The position numbers were made by a program, and so were the translations under genes. The notes beneath the pieces are model-generated. The model saw only the letters and a program-made list of their open reading frames with translations, did not search any database and was not told the DNA's origin. 64,000 nucleotides of DNA from Casuarina equisetifolia (Eukaryota; Streptophyta; Magnoliopsida; Fagales; Casuarinaceae): assembly GCA_028551475.1 (NCBI GenBank), contig CM052354.1:3889391-3953390 (forward strand), given 5' to 3'. Positions within the stretch are counted from its first letter, which is position 1. Each line of letters opens with the position of its first letter. Shown in pieces: positions 24,036 through 34,529 of the stretch.

Positions 24036-24113
24036 TTGATCGAAGTTCTATTTAAAACAGCCGCACACAGGCTGCAACCCCACACCCACTCATACGCTGA
24101 AAAACCAGTATCC

Positions 24114-25875
24114 ATGGCGGAAATCAATTCTGTGGGAGAAGTCAGTCACCGCATCCAGATTTCCACAGGCGATGGAGGAGGCCCAGCCGAGAATATAGAG
24201 GGGATTAAGAGTGGGTTAGGAGACGCAAACGCTACCCACTCTTACTCTGAAAAACCAGTATCCATGGTGGAAATCAATTCGGTGGGAGAAGTCAGTCACC
24301 GCATCCAGGGTTCCACGGGCGATGGGGGAGGCCTGATATAGAGGGGAAGAGTGGGTTAGAAGACCCAAACGCTAAGGTGCAGGCGTCCCCCGGCCCCCGC
24401 TCCTCCCGAGGCGGCGTCCTATTAATGTTCCGGAGGTTCTGGTTCTCTGAGCGCCCCTCTAAACCACCACAATCCACGACGGAAAACAACTCTGGGAAAG
24501 AAGGCAGTTGTACCGACAAGCTTCCAGAGCAACATAGGGAAGCCATAGCAAGGATGGAAGATAAGATCCCCCGGATTGTCGAAGGGTCAAGTGCTGAACC
24601 TACCGACAGAAGAAAGCGTCACATCTTCAAGATTCCCGCGAAGTCCCAGGAAAAAGAATTCGTGCCCCAGGTTGTCGCCATTGGGCCCTATTACCGTTGC
24701 AACACTGACCTCGGGAGTATGGAGGAAACCAAGCGGCAGTGCCTCGCCCACTTAATCCACAAGAGCGGGAAAAACTTGGAGGTGTACTGGAAGAAAGTTT
24801 ATCAGCTTGAACAACAAGCCAAAGACTACTATTCTGAAACCATTGAACTCATTTCAGTTGAGTTTGTTGAAATGATGGTTCTTGATGGTTGTTTTATATT
24901 AGAATTCTTTCTATTCCATTCACAACAAGATGGAACAAGCGATGAGGTCCACCCTATCGCCGGGATTGAGACGAAAATGTTACCAAAGATCTTCTCGGAC
25001 TTGCTCCTGATTGGGAATCAAATCCCGTTTCCAGTTCTTACAGGTTATTCGAAATTTGTAGCGATCTGTTTCCTGAAGGAACACGATTACCCATTTTAAT
25101 GGGAGAAGTTTTTCTAGACACAATGGGAATTGAATTCTGGTATTATGATCTATCTTTAGTTTTAGAGTACATGAAAGACCTTGAGTCCAAAAGTCAGGAA
25201 CCGTTGCATTTGCTGGATATGGTCCGGTTGTGTTTGCTCCCACCTCATCTTCTACAAGGGAAGATAACTCAAAATTCCCAAGGACGTTGTAGGTCTCCAT
25301 TAGTTCGTATCTCTCGTAGTATCTCGAAGCTCCGCCGCGCGGGGATCAAGGTCAATCTGCAAGATCAAGATCACTTTTGGGAGGTAGGATTTCAGGCCGG
25401 TGTTATTAAGATGCCTAAACTAGTTCTCAATGACTTAATGTGTTCCTTTTTGGTGAATTGTGTGGAATTCGAGCATAGCTGCACGTGGAAGGGCATTTCA
25501 TCTTATGTTGTTTTTTTGGATTGCCTTGTGAATACTGCCGAAGACGTTGATTTCCTGCGCGAGAATCGAGTACTTGAGCATTACAAAGAGAACGACGACG
25601 TCGCTGCAGACTTCATCAACAGTTTGGGCAAAAAAATTGCCTTTGATGATAGAGACTCGGATTTCTCCTCTCTGTGCAAGAGGGTCAACAAATATTATGA
25701 GAAAACGCTCCGTCGGCAAAAGGTTTGGTACCAATGGCTTTGGCAACGCTTGAAAAGGGAGTACAAGGATAAGCCATGGCGGTGGATTTCAGTATTTGCT
25801 GGTTTGGTACTCTTAATTCTTACATTTTTACAGACCTATTATGCAATGCGTTCTTATTTGCATCCTAAAAATTAG
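24114..25875 (+). pseudogene. DUF247 protein, copy 1 (frameshifted)
   Basis: This is a plant DUF247 family gene. Conserved blocks appear in order: 'VAIGPYY', 'LGSMEETKRQ', 'MMVLDGCFILEFF', 'NQIPFPVL', 'HLLDMVRLCLLPP', 'AGIKVN', 'SSYVVFLDCLVNT', a polar 'KPWRW' run, then one C-terminal membrane helix ('AGLVLLILTFLQTYYAM'). That predicts a single-pass, tail-anchored-like plasma-membrane or endomembrane protein. It is broken twice. The N-terminal segment is tandemly repeated (24114 and 24264), and the second repeat lost 10 bp near 24330, ending the frame at 24341. One G is missing near 25043 compared with copy 2, so 24377-25099 and 25099-25875 lie in different frames. ATG 24425 is an alternative start for the middle frame. 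No introns are needed. DUF247 function is unknown outside grass self-incompatibility. It may be a pseudogene or carry consensus errors. Confidence 0.85.
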
Positions 25876-25895
25876 TTTGTTGAAGCAAATGTGAT

Positions 25896-26115
25896 TGTCT
25901 AGTTCTCTAATTGTATTTTTGTTATTTCATAATAAGAAGTGTCTAGTTCTTTAATAGTATTTTTGTTATTTCATAATAAGTAGTGTCTAGTTCTTTAATT
26001 GTACTTTTGTTATTTTATAATAAGGAGTGTCTAGTTCTTTAATAGTATTTTTGTTATTTCATAATAAGTAGTGTCTAGTTTTTTAATTGTACTTTTGTTA
26101 TTTCAAAATAAGTTT
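25896..26115 (+). repeat. Five-copy 44-bp minisatellite in DUF247-1 3' flank
   Basis: Repeats start at 25896, 25940, 25984, 26028 and 26072, exactly 44 bp apart, each beginning 'tgtctagttct'. The array starts 21 bp after the DUF247 stop, so it probably lies in the 3' UTR. Unit 2 has only a single copy (from 46022), so the array expanded in unit 1 after duplication or collapsed in unit 2. Confidence 0.9.
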
Positions 26116-28320
26116 TTTATTTTATTATCATCTTGTTAGTCTGTCCCACAATAAAAAAAAACACATGTTCTTATATATGTACTACCTGAAAACAAATAAG
26201 AGCAGACCAAAAAGATTAAGATAAAGAAAGAGATAGTTCTTGAAATGAGGAGGAAGAATTTACACATAGAGAGAAGTTTAGTAATCGAAGAGTAGGACAT
26301 GATTAAGAAATTTTAGAAAATTTAATTTAATATAGAAAATATTGATCAACTCAAAGATGCCCAAATCTTTTAATTGATAAAATTGAATGATTTTTATCTT
26401 TAAAATCAAAATATTTTTTTTACAAATGCATAAGTTTATTCATTAAAAAAAAAGATAGCACAAAAGTTTAAAGTATATTTTAAGTCAACATATCTAATCA
26501 TACCAACAATATTCACACGATAATTTACATCATATATCAACCATCTTTGCTCCAACTGCATAATTAAATGACGTTTAGTTGCCTTCGATGTCCTATTATC
26601 AACAATTCACAGCCAGCACAAAATTATCTTTTGGCTAGACGACAGATTGTTCATGTATGATATTTACTTAATAAATACTTCATCACCATTTGAAAGAGAA
26701 ATAAAATACTAGCAGAAGCTGATAAAATAATCTACATTAAACAAAATGTAAATACACAAATATGAATTTGAGACACCATAATCATAAGGCTAGAAGGACT
26801 TGCTTGGAGACTACACTCCGTTGATCGTGATGGAGTATCTTACATAAGACTCTCACAGCAGTAAATGACGGAAAAGTTCAAACTTATACAAGAAAAAATA
26901 ATATAAAAAAGTAGCTGCCATGCTTCATTAATTGCCTTGTCCGGCTTGTTCTCTTTGGTCAATGTCCAAATCCTGCAAAGTATGAAAGTTGTGATTTTGC
27001 CTTATTACTCTGACCGCTGATGGGCGCACAAATTCGTGTTCTTCAACATTGACCTGGGAGTTCGCTTTCTCATGATTAAGTAACATCTCAGAACCAGCAT
27101 TATGGACACAAACAATGCACCGTAATAGAAAGTACTTTCAAGGATCCTGCATGACGGGGTCTGGTTGAGCTTCTATGCTTGCACCAAATCATAATCGTTC
27201 GTAGATATTTTCGTAAATGAGTGGGTAAATGGCCCCGACGAATCCATATCGGCTTGCGGGTTGCCCTTCATCCAGTCTTTTGCTTTCGTTTGCAGTTATT
27301 TGGCCCGACTTGCCGACCAATAATTCTGAAAGTGAAACCTGTTAGGTCTTAGGCAACCCGGGTGTTTGAATTGTGTTCATGTGATAAGGTGAGACTATTT
27401 TCGGGTACGCTCTCTGGTTAAAGGTTTTGACTGAAATCTTGCACTATATTTCCGTAATCACAAAAATATAAGCGAAGTAGGACTTTGATAGAAACATAAT
27501 TATATATTTAGTTCACAAGAAGAGTATTCAAGTAGAATAAAATGTATGCTTCACAAGACGAGTATTCAAGTGAAACAAAATTTATAATTTCTGAAAACGT
27601 GTGTAGAAAATTTAGTATATTACAGTTCAAGGAATACAAAGAATTATCATAATAAAAGACAGTAACTTAAAAAATTAGTGTAGAAGAGAGAACAGTTTGA
27701 GACACCAGAAATTTTAGTGTTTTGGTCCTCCAACGACATTAGAGTTCTTCTTTTACTAAAAGTTTCCGAGATTTAAAGAATAAAAACCTTTCTCCCACTT
27801 TACACCCAACTTCTCTAATCTAAGAGAAATTGAACCACTAACCTGTGCGCTTAGCATGTAATAACCTATGCCTAACTTCAATTTAATACTCCTTACACAA
27901 GGATCTAACCAAGGATTTTGAGTAAGAAACCCCACAATCTAGCCTCATTTTTCATAACACACTTCAATGGTAGCTAAATCTTCTTTAAACATCTCAATAA
28001 AAGTAGATAGCGCTGTCCTGTTTTTGTAAGAAAGCGATTTGCGTGCATGTGTGATTCGTGGGTAAATAATAGTGGGTTGGGTGTTTCTTTGTAAGCAATT
28101 ACCGTAGTTTTAGGTTTTTGTCAATCATATACGACAGAGAATTTGTATTTTCTTCTCATTCTTTTTGGCTCCAATTATCAACATTGGCTTGATTTTTTAA
28201 AATGCTCAACCAAAGAGATTTCTAATTTTTAGCTACAATTCGGTAGAATGGGTAAGAGCATAATGGAAGTGCAACAGAAATTTGTGTCCCTTTTATATTT
28301 TAAGAATATTATAGCCAACT
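26116..28320. other. Duplicated non-coding stretch
   Basis: Matches 51707-53150 in unit 2. No gene. It contains the empty site of the Ty3 element (CCCAC at 26145-26149), a LINE 3'-end-like fragment near 26405-26470 that is also in unit 2, a segment at 27010-27130 missing from unit 2, and a 585-bp segment (about 27736-28320) bounded by CCAAC on both sides that unit 2 lacks. Confidence 0.6.
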
Positions 28321-28530
28321 ATGCATTCTATACTCATCTCCACTGCTTTGTTTCTCTTTCTGATAAACGAATGCTGTGGAAATAATGTAAAGTTGGGCAA
28401 ATTGCTTCTACTAGGCTCCCTATCTCATGTGAGAATGCTTTTAGAAATGATCAGTTTGGTTTTGGGAATTATAAGGCTCCATAGTGTAATGCCTATATGG
28501 CACCCTTTGTCTCAACACAAGTATGCTTAA
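28321..28530 (+). CDS. Small hydrophobic ORF, unit 1 (hypothetical)
   Basis: A 69-residue frame from ATG to TAA. The first 16 or so residues are hydrophobic (MHSILISTALFLFLI) and could be a signal peptide or anchor, followed by NECCGNN and a second hydrophobic region. I do not recognise the family. A near-identical frame exists in unit 2 (53151-53384), but that is expected for any sequence in the duplication and does not show selection. It could be exon 1 of a small secreted protein whose remainder is lost, or chance. Confidence 0.2.
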   Translation: MHSILISTALFLFLINECCGNNVKLGKLLLLGSLSHVRMLLEMISLVLGIIRLHSVMPIWHPLSQHKYA

Positions 28531-28549
28531 GTTGAGACCCTTTTAGAGC

Positions 28550-29400
28550 CTAGAGTTTTATATGGCTATCCCAAACCCTTCTTTTTCAACCTATTTCATT
28601 TTACTTAGTTTTTGCAAATCTAAGAATCATTTAGGAAATTACATAATATAAGTTATGCATTCCTAAAGGAACAAAAGGTTTACTCATGCTAAAAGACAAG
28701 TGGATTATGTGAAAGAACCATGAAATTATTTTTGCGAAATGCATAAATTGCTATACGAACCTCAAGTTCATGTCAATAAGTACAAGCAAGAAAAAGAAAA
28801 TCAATGCAAAAAGAGAGAACGGAATATAGGAAAAAAATTTCTTTAGGGGGGAGACTAGACAAACCAACAATGAATTTTCAAAGAAAGAACAATCATTGAA
28901 ATTAAGAGAGTCAAAAGTCTTTGTTAATTGAGTGGGGAAAGAAAAGAAAATTTCAATCACCTTTTAGAATACATTTTCGTATTTGTTTTTGTTTACTCTT
29001 ATGCATTTATATGGTAGTTTCTAAGCATACAAAATAAATAAATAAAATGTCTTCCATTGATAAGAACTATGATGATTGAGATATCAATTCATCATTAGTT
29101 TTATAACATCTCTAACATCCTTTCTTTCCATATACAACTTGTAGAATAACATAGTAAATAATTTATGTTTTGGTTCCATGCTTAGATTTTCCATTAAAGA
29201 CAATTTACGATAACCTTAACTTTTTACCAATTGGGATGGCCTACTTAATGTAAGTAGTGAAGGATGGTAAAGGATTAATGTTTTGGTTCCATCTTTTAGT
29301 TTTTCTATTGAAAATCTACAATACTTTCATCTTATCTTATCTTTTCTATCAATTAAAATTTTAAAAATTAAAATATGAATATCACATACTCTAATTTATA
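28550..29400. other. Upstream block of DEFL locus A
   Basis: Non-coding. Sequence at about 28740-29000 recurs upstream of DEFL B (33800-34070) and in unit 2 (55040-55320 and 60560-60800), so it belongs to the DEFL repeat unit. A 95-bp tandem duplication at about 29395-29555 copies the region just before exon 1. Confidence 0.55.
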
Positions 29401-29557
29401 AATCCTCCAATTGTGATTATCAAAATCTAAAGACTATTCCTTTCATTCTCAAAAGGAAAAGAAAATCACGAAAACTTATTCTAATTTATAAATTCTTCAA
29501 TTTTGATTATCAAAATCAAAAGACTATTCCTTTCATTCTCAAAAGGAAAAGAAAATC

Positions 29558-30177
29558 ACAAAAACTCTCTCTATTTCTATAGTCCTAATAATTGTCCTTT
29601 GTCTTGGTGAGTACTTCATTGTCTATATGTGTGTTGTCCTACATTCTAATTCACAGCATTTCATTCCGTTGGTCACTGAAAAAAATCTCTAGCCTTTGAA
29701 ACTCTCTAGATATACTAAGAGCTCTGGTTACATTTAATTTGTTTTACGCTACAATTTCTAAACAACTTGATTTCATGCATGACAAAACAATAGATTTATT
29801 TTTATGGATTTTTCTTTGTCATAATGTTGGAAAACTGTATTTTAACAAATGTGATATTTTTTTTTTGACGATTTTTATTTAAATTTTATTATTAAAATTT
29901 CAACCAACACCTGAGAAAGACCAATAAAATTGCAAACTGAAATTTAACCAAGTGTAGGAAGATATATTATTATTGTAATTCTAAAGAGTGTCTTTGTTTG
30001 CATAGGGGGTGAAGTCATGGCCGAGTATACAGGCCATGTCTGTGGCAAAACTGAGAAGATTGTTCACTGCACAGTCGCAGCATGCAATCACTTTTGTGTA
30101 CGCAAACTTGCGCCCATTGCTGGAACAGCACATGAGACTGTAGTGGAGCTGCTTGCGTATGTTTTTATTCTTGCTAG
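29558..30177 (+). pseudogene. Defensin-like (DEFL) locus A, decayed
   Basis: Two-exon layout typical of plant DEFL genes. Exon 1 (29558-29606) reads as a hydrophobic signal peptide and ends in phase 1 at GTGAGT. The intron is 29607-30005. Exon 2 starts at 30006 after CATAG. Exon 2 gives cysteines in the pattern C-x8-C-x4-C-x3-C, then after a frame change C-x4-C-x-C-x3-C stop (TAG 30175-30177). CxxxC plus CxC is the cysteine-stabilised alpha/beta signature. Lesions: the start codon is ACA where locus B has ATG, and one base is missing between the two halves (30130-30145), so the direct frame runs on without cysteines to a stop near 30196. The product would be a small secreted peptide, with defence or cell-cell signalling roles known for the family. 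Subfamily uncertain. Confidence 0.6.
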
Positions 30178-30199
30178 TGTATTACCATCTATATGATGA

Positions 30200-31820
30200 A
30201 CTATCCGTTTTCCGTCATAACTAAATATAGCTAAAACTAAAAGAGTTCCATAGTATTAATCTCTCTCTTTCAATTGAAACTACATATTAGAAGATGACAT
30301 TAGAGTTGGGATTTAAATGTGGCATTTTTCCACTTGCAAACAAAAATTACACAAGAAGTACTTTACTCATGCGTACGGTAAGGATGTGTGTTAAAAAAAA
30401 TATATCACATTACTTAGATCTTGTAATACTATCTTCTTTAAAATGAATGACTTATCTTTCTTTTTACGAACCAATTGAGGAAATAAATGAAATTTTTAAT
30501 AAATAGCTTTCACCACGTCCATTAATGATAGTTCCAAAAAAAAATAATGATATTTCAACTTGTTACTACTATCTCTTTTATTGAAATGTGAGAGAAGAAA
30601 AGAAATGCATACTATTATATTTTCTGTGAAGAACTTGTGGAATTTCTTTTGCAAATGCATGAGTTGCTCTTAAGTGATGCCAATATATATATATAGTGTT
30701 GAAGATGAAAGTCTTACATAAAAAATATAAAATTTTTAGGTAGTGTTTGAATATAAAAAAATGTTTCCCCAACTCACGAACTCCATATTGAGTTGGATTT
30801 TGGATTTTATGCAACTAGCCCATAACTTAATGCAATTAAGTAAATTGGACTCCCATTATGAGTATCAAGTTGATAGTGTTTGTATTAGAATTTATAGAAA
30901 ATAATTTATATCCAACTTAAAATCTAAAGGCATTAAATAGAGGTACGTATCTCTTTGTAAATTATATTTTAGGTTTTTATGTTTCTTATGTGGGTAACAT
31001 GCCCTTTCATCTTGAACATGAGGCAATACTTCCTAGGAGGATCTTTATTTACGAGCACAGGGGTAGGCAAGTGAACTTAAGTTCTTAACAAATTCCTTAA
31101 TAATGTGAGACAACACATCCATACTGCAACATGCCCCCTCACTATGGTATCACCTTTTAGTTGAATCTAACTTATCCAAATCCATAAAGGAGTTAAGACA
31201 AAGCTTGGTCTTTGATACTATATTAGATTTTTATTGAGAATGACACATAACCAACTTAAAATAGTAAAGTATTAAGTGGAAGTACTCATCTCTTTATAAA
31301 TTATATCTGAAGTTTTTATTTTTTCCATGTGAGATGTAACATGCTCCCTTGCCCCAAGTATGGGGTAACACTTCACCCCTTAGCACCCTCATGAGCTTCA
31401 ATTGATTTGAGCCCATGCATTATTTACATAATGCAACAGTATTACGTTATTGCTCTTTTAAGTATTGCTCTTTCAACAATCTTGGAAAGCCATAAAAGTT
31501 TTCAATATGAACTTGCTGCACCACAACAATTCAATGTGTTTACAGGAAATTAGCATGAATTACAAGAACAAATAGTTTGACAACTTAGAAACGTGCAAGC
31601 ATATTTATACATCAACCATGTAAGTTGAATAACCTCAACCTCTTCAACCCGTGAGCAGTAAGGATAAAAAATGTAACTTGTAATCGGCACATATGCTCAA
31701 CACAGCACCTTAGCAATGGTGTATGAGTTCACAACTAGAAGTTCTCGAGTTTTCACAAATCAAGCTCCCTAAATGACCTTAATAAGTACATAAAAAATCA
31801 AGTTTCAAGACCAATAAATA
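30200..31820. other. Non-coding, duplicated
   Basis: Matches 56540-58560 in unit 2. It holds a short (ta)n run at about 30685-30697, much longer in unit 2, and lacks the ~400-bp segment present at about 57590-57995. No gene recognised; the minus ORF at 30578-30814 is not conserved as a frame. Confidence 0.55.
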
Positions 31821-31824
31821 AGCG

Positions 31825-32350
31825 TCAAATAAGTATAGAATCAAGTTCAGATAGATGCTTTATGTACAGGGAATATCAATAATGAACAACCCATGTGAAC
31901 AGTAACAAGACACCACCAAAAAGTTTTCAATATGAACTCATGGAGTGATAAATAGACCAAACTAAAGGTTTGTGTGATTTTATTGAACACAAAATCACAA
32001 ATTGTACGAGAGAAAGTTTCTTTGTTTCAAAATATAAAATCTTTGTAGGAAAATGTCATTTTGAGTAAGATTTTAAAGTTTCCAACTTCTATATTTTTGT
32101 AATTCTTATAATTCTAAGATATGCCCCTATGCTTTTGTATACTACTTCTTATTAATGCATACTTACATTTCCAACAAAAAAAGAAAAAGCTTCACTATAA
32201 GCTTCTTGAGAAAGTATTTTTGGCTTACAAAAGTTCCTATACTTTTTCATTTTTTTGGCAAGGGACTGCAAATCAGTTCTTGAGCTTGTTACCTTATTCT
32301 TCCCGTTAGGATTATCAGAGCTCAAAAACATCAACATCAAGTTTGAATTC
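31825..32350. repeat. Dispersed ~0.45 kb block, unit 1 copy
   Basis: Same sequence as 7290-7760 and 58575-58930, here split by the LINE fragment at about 32003-32182. Confidence 0.65.
32003..32182 (+). mobile_element. 5'-truncated LINE 3' end (plus strand)
   Basis: Closely matches the reverse complement of 36955-37130, the 3' end of the LINE at 36949-37859: 'ctttgtttcaaaatataaaa', 'gtcattttgagt', 'ttattaatgca', then an A-rich tail near 32175. It is absent from the equivalent place in unit 2 (about 58755), so it inserted after the duplication. No coding part is left. Confidence 0.7.
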
Positions 32351-32859
32351 GAACGAGTGAAAAAGGTCTGTTTGATGAGTCAAACTTGCGTTTCCATTGG
32401 AGACGCGCGCCCGAGCCCTAGTCGAAATGGGCTTGACAAAAACAGATTTGGGGCTCACAAAATTTGCCACATTTGGGTCCCGACAAATGACACATATTTG
32501 GGCCTTACTAAAAACAGTTGGACTAACCTACTTTCATATATATATCCATGGATCATAAAGATGTAATTCACATATCTGTAACCCAACTAAGCAAAGGATG
32601 GAATAAAAATTATTCCCAAATATTAAAACATGAAATTTATTCAATATTTTTTTTAGAGACACATTATATTTAGAACATCTTGTACTAGTTTTTTCTTGGC
32701 ATGTTTTTCTACATGTAAATCCATTTTATAAAGTCTTTTTTTTTCATCATCAAAACAACTTAAAGAACTCATATTCCTAACAGCTACCATTTCACGGCTG
32801 CTAATCTTTAGGTCGGAAGTCCGATGTCAAAGAAGCTTGTTAGAGAGGTGAACTAGTAC

Positions 32860-33240
32860 CTATGGTCAAATCAATTCTAAACCATCCGCGTCCCAAAACA
32901 AGATGGATTTTATCGACGGTTTGCTTCCCAAACGAACAACACGGATCCGTCTCTTGAAAATTTGGTTTCCCGGGCGCGTAATGTGAGCGAAATTAAGGTT
33001 GTTTTGCAAGATAGTTTTAACAAAATCATAGGAACTTATAAGTTTAACCTCAAACAGGCAATTTCTGAGCTGAAATTGCGAGTAGGAGATGGGTTGATTG
33101 AATTTTATGTTGGTTTGAAGAACTTGTGGGGCAAATTGGAGACCCAGGACGCTCTAATCCTGTGCTGGTGCAAAAAGTGCACTTACCACATCAGCAAGAA
33201 TCTGTAAGAATGGGATCAAAAGAAAACAAGATTATGATAT
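32860..33240 (+). pseudogene. Copia-type Gag fragment, unit 1
   Basis: Reads as a piece of a Ty1/copia Gag: 'NKMDFIDGLLPK' in one frame, then from 32962 'FNKIIGTYKFNLKQAI', 'LKNLWGKLE' and 'CWCKKCTYH' in another, matching the gag motifs for the N-terminal FIDG box, the 'LW-ELE' helix and the paired cysteines. It has no LTRs and no pol. The same fragment, with different small lesions, occurs in unit 2 (59440-59830), so it predates the duplication. The 81-residue ORF is part of this relic and not an independent gene. Confidence 0.65.
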
Positions 33241-33318
33241 ATCTAGTAAACAATAAAATTTGAAAGAACCAACAAACTACTTTTGAAAAATGCATGAAAT
33301 AACACAAATTTTGATCTC

Positions 33319-33340
33319 TAAGTTTCTGTTCTTGCTAGTT
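33319..33340 (+). pseudogene. DEFL exon-2 tail relic C
   Basis: A short stretch ending TCTTGCTAG, followed by 'ttcattaccacc', matches the end of DEFL exon 2 at locus A including flanking sequence. The unit 2 counterpart at 60107-60124 still reads Cys-Phe-Tyr-Ser-Cys-stop. The rest of the gene is gone. Confidence 0.4.
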
Positions 33341-33399
33341 CATTACCACCTATTTCCCCCTATGACTAAATAAAGCCAAAATCTAAAGAGTTCAATAGT

Positions 33400-34140
33400 A
33401 TCAATCTCTTTTTCCAAAAATTTAATATGCTGATAATGTTTAAGTTTAAATGCAACATTGTTTCATTTGTGGACATATATCCCTTTGAAAACTACTATTC
33501 CCACATATGGGGGCAATGATACATGTTGAAAATGAATTGTTTCATTATTTGATTTTTTATTTTTATTTTTTGGTTTCCGTTATAAAATGAAATATTTATT
33601 TTCTTCCTTATGAATCGGTTTAGAGAGAGAAAAAAAATTCGTAATGAATATTCACCGTCACCTTTGTAGGTGATAATTCTTATGGCCAGCTACGCTTTCT
33701 CGTATCGTTTACAATAAACTAGAAATAACAACAAATAAAATCCTTTGGAATGTGGAAGAAGCACAGAAATACAGATTACTACTATTTTTTTTTTGAAAGA
33801 ACCATCTGAATTATTTTTCACAAATTGCATAAAGTACAAGTAAGAAAAAGAAAATAGACATAACAAGAGAGAATGGACGATAGGAAAAAGTTTGTTTAGA
33901 AGGAAAAGTAGAAAAACCCAATACTGAATTTTCTAAGAAAGTGCACTCATCAAAAATTAAGAGAATCAAAAGTGTTCGATAATTAAGTAGGGAAAGAAAA
34001 GACATTGTCAATCATCTTTTACAATTCGTTTTCGTAGTTGTTTCTGTTTATTCCTGTGCATTGATTTGGTCAATTTGAAGCATAACAAAATAAAAGAAAA
34101 ATCTATTTAAATTCTTACCTTCGTTCTCAAAAGGAAAAGA
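33400..34140. other. Upstream block of DEFL locus B
   Basis: Non-coding, matched by 60180-60830 in unit 2, and in part (33800-34070) by the upstream block of locus A at 28740-29000. This shows that the DEFL repeat had itself duplicated before the large duplication. Confidence 0.55.
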
Positions 34141-34145
34141 AACCA

Positions 34146-34525
34146 TGAAATCTCTCCATATTTCTATGGTGCTAATTATATTCCTTTATCTTAATATTGG
34201 TGAGTACTTCATTGTCTATGTGTTTTGTTCTACATTCTAATTTATTGAATTTCGTTCCATTGGTTAGTAAGAAACAGTGTTGAGCTTTAGAAACTCTCTG
34301 TCTAACCAACAGTAATGAGATCTACTTGTTGGCTAGTCTAAAGAGTGTCTTGATTGCAGGGACTTGGGTCATGGCAAACATGCTGTCTGTCACAAGGTTG
34401 AGAAGATTACTCACTGCACAAGCCTGAAATACAACAACTCGTGTGTACACAAATATGGGCACCTTGGTAGAGGTGTCCGTGGATGTTGTGATAGAGCTGG
34501 TTGCTTATGTTTCTATCCTTGTTAA
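34146..34525 (+). pseudogene. Defensin-like (DEFL) locus B, best-preserved copy
   Basis: Exon 1 (34146-34200) has an intact ATG and an 18-codon hydrophobic signal peptide, ending in phase 1 at GTGAGT. The intron is 34201-34359 (AG at 34358-34359). Exon 2 encodes eight cysteines, C-x8-C-x8-C-x13-CC-x4-C-x-C-x3-C, ending at TAA 34523-34525. The CxC near the end and the phase-1 intron after the signal peptide are DEFL hallmarks. Compared with locus A, exon 2 has a net 10-bp loss at about 34373-34378, so splicing at the obvious sites puts the cysteine frame out of phase. An unseen alternative acceptor would be needed for a functional product. Predicted role is a secreted peptide of the defensin/LCR group. 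Unit 2 has no counterpart because 34104-35312 is missing there. Confidence 0.55.
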
Positions 34526-34529
34526 CTTA

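Noticed and set aside
24036..24341. Separate 101-codon gene upstream of DUF247-1
   Set aside because: Its content is the repeated N-terminal segment of DUF247 copy 2. It is the broken first part of the same gene.
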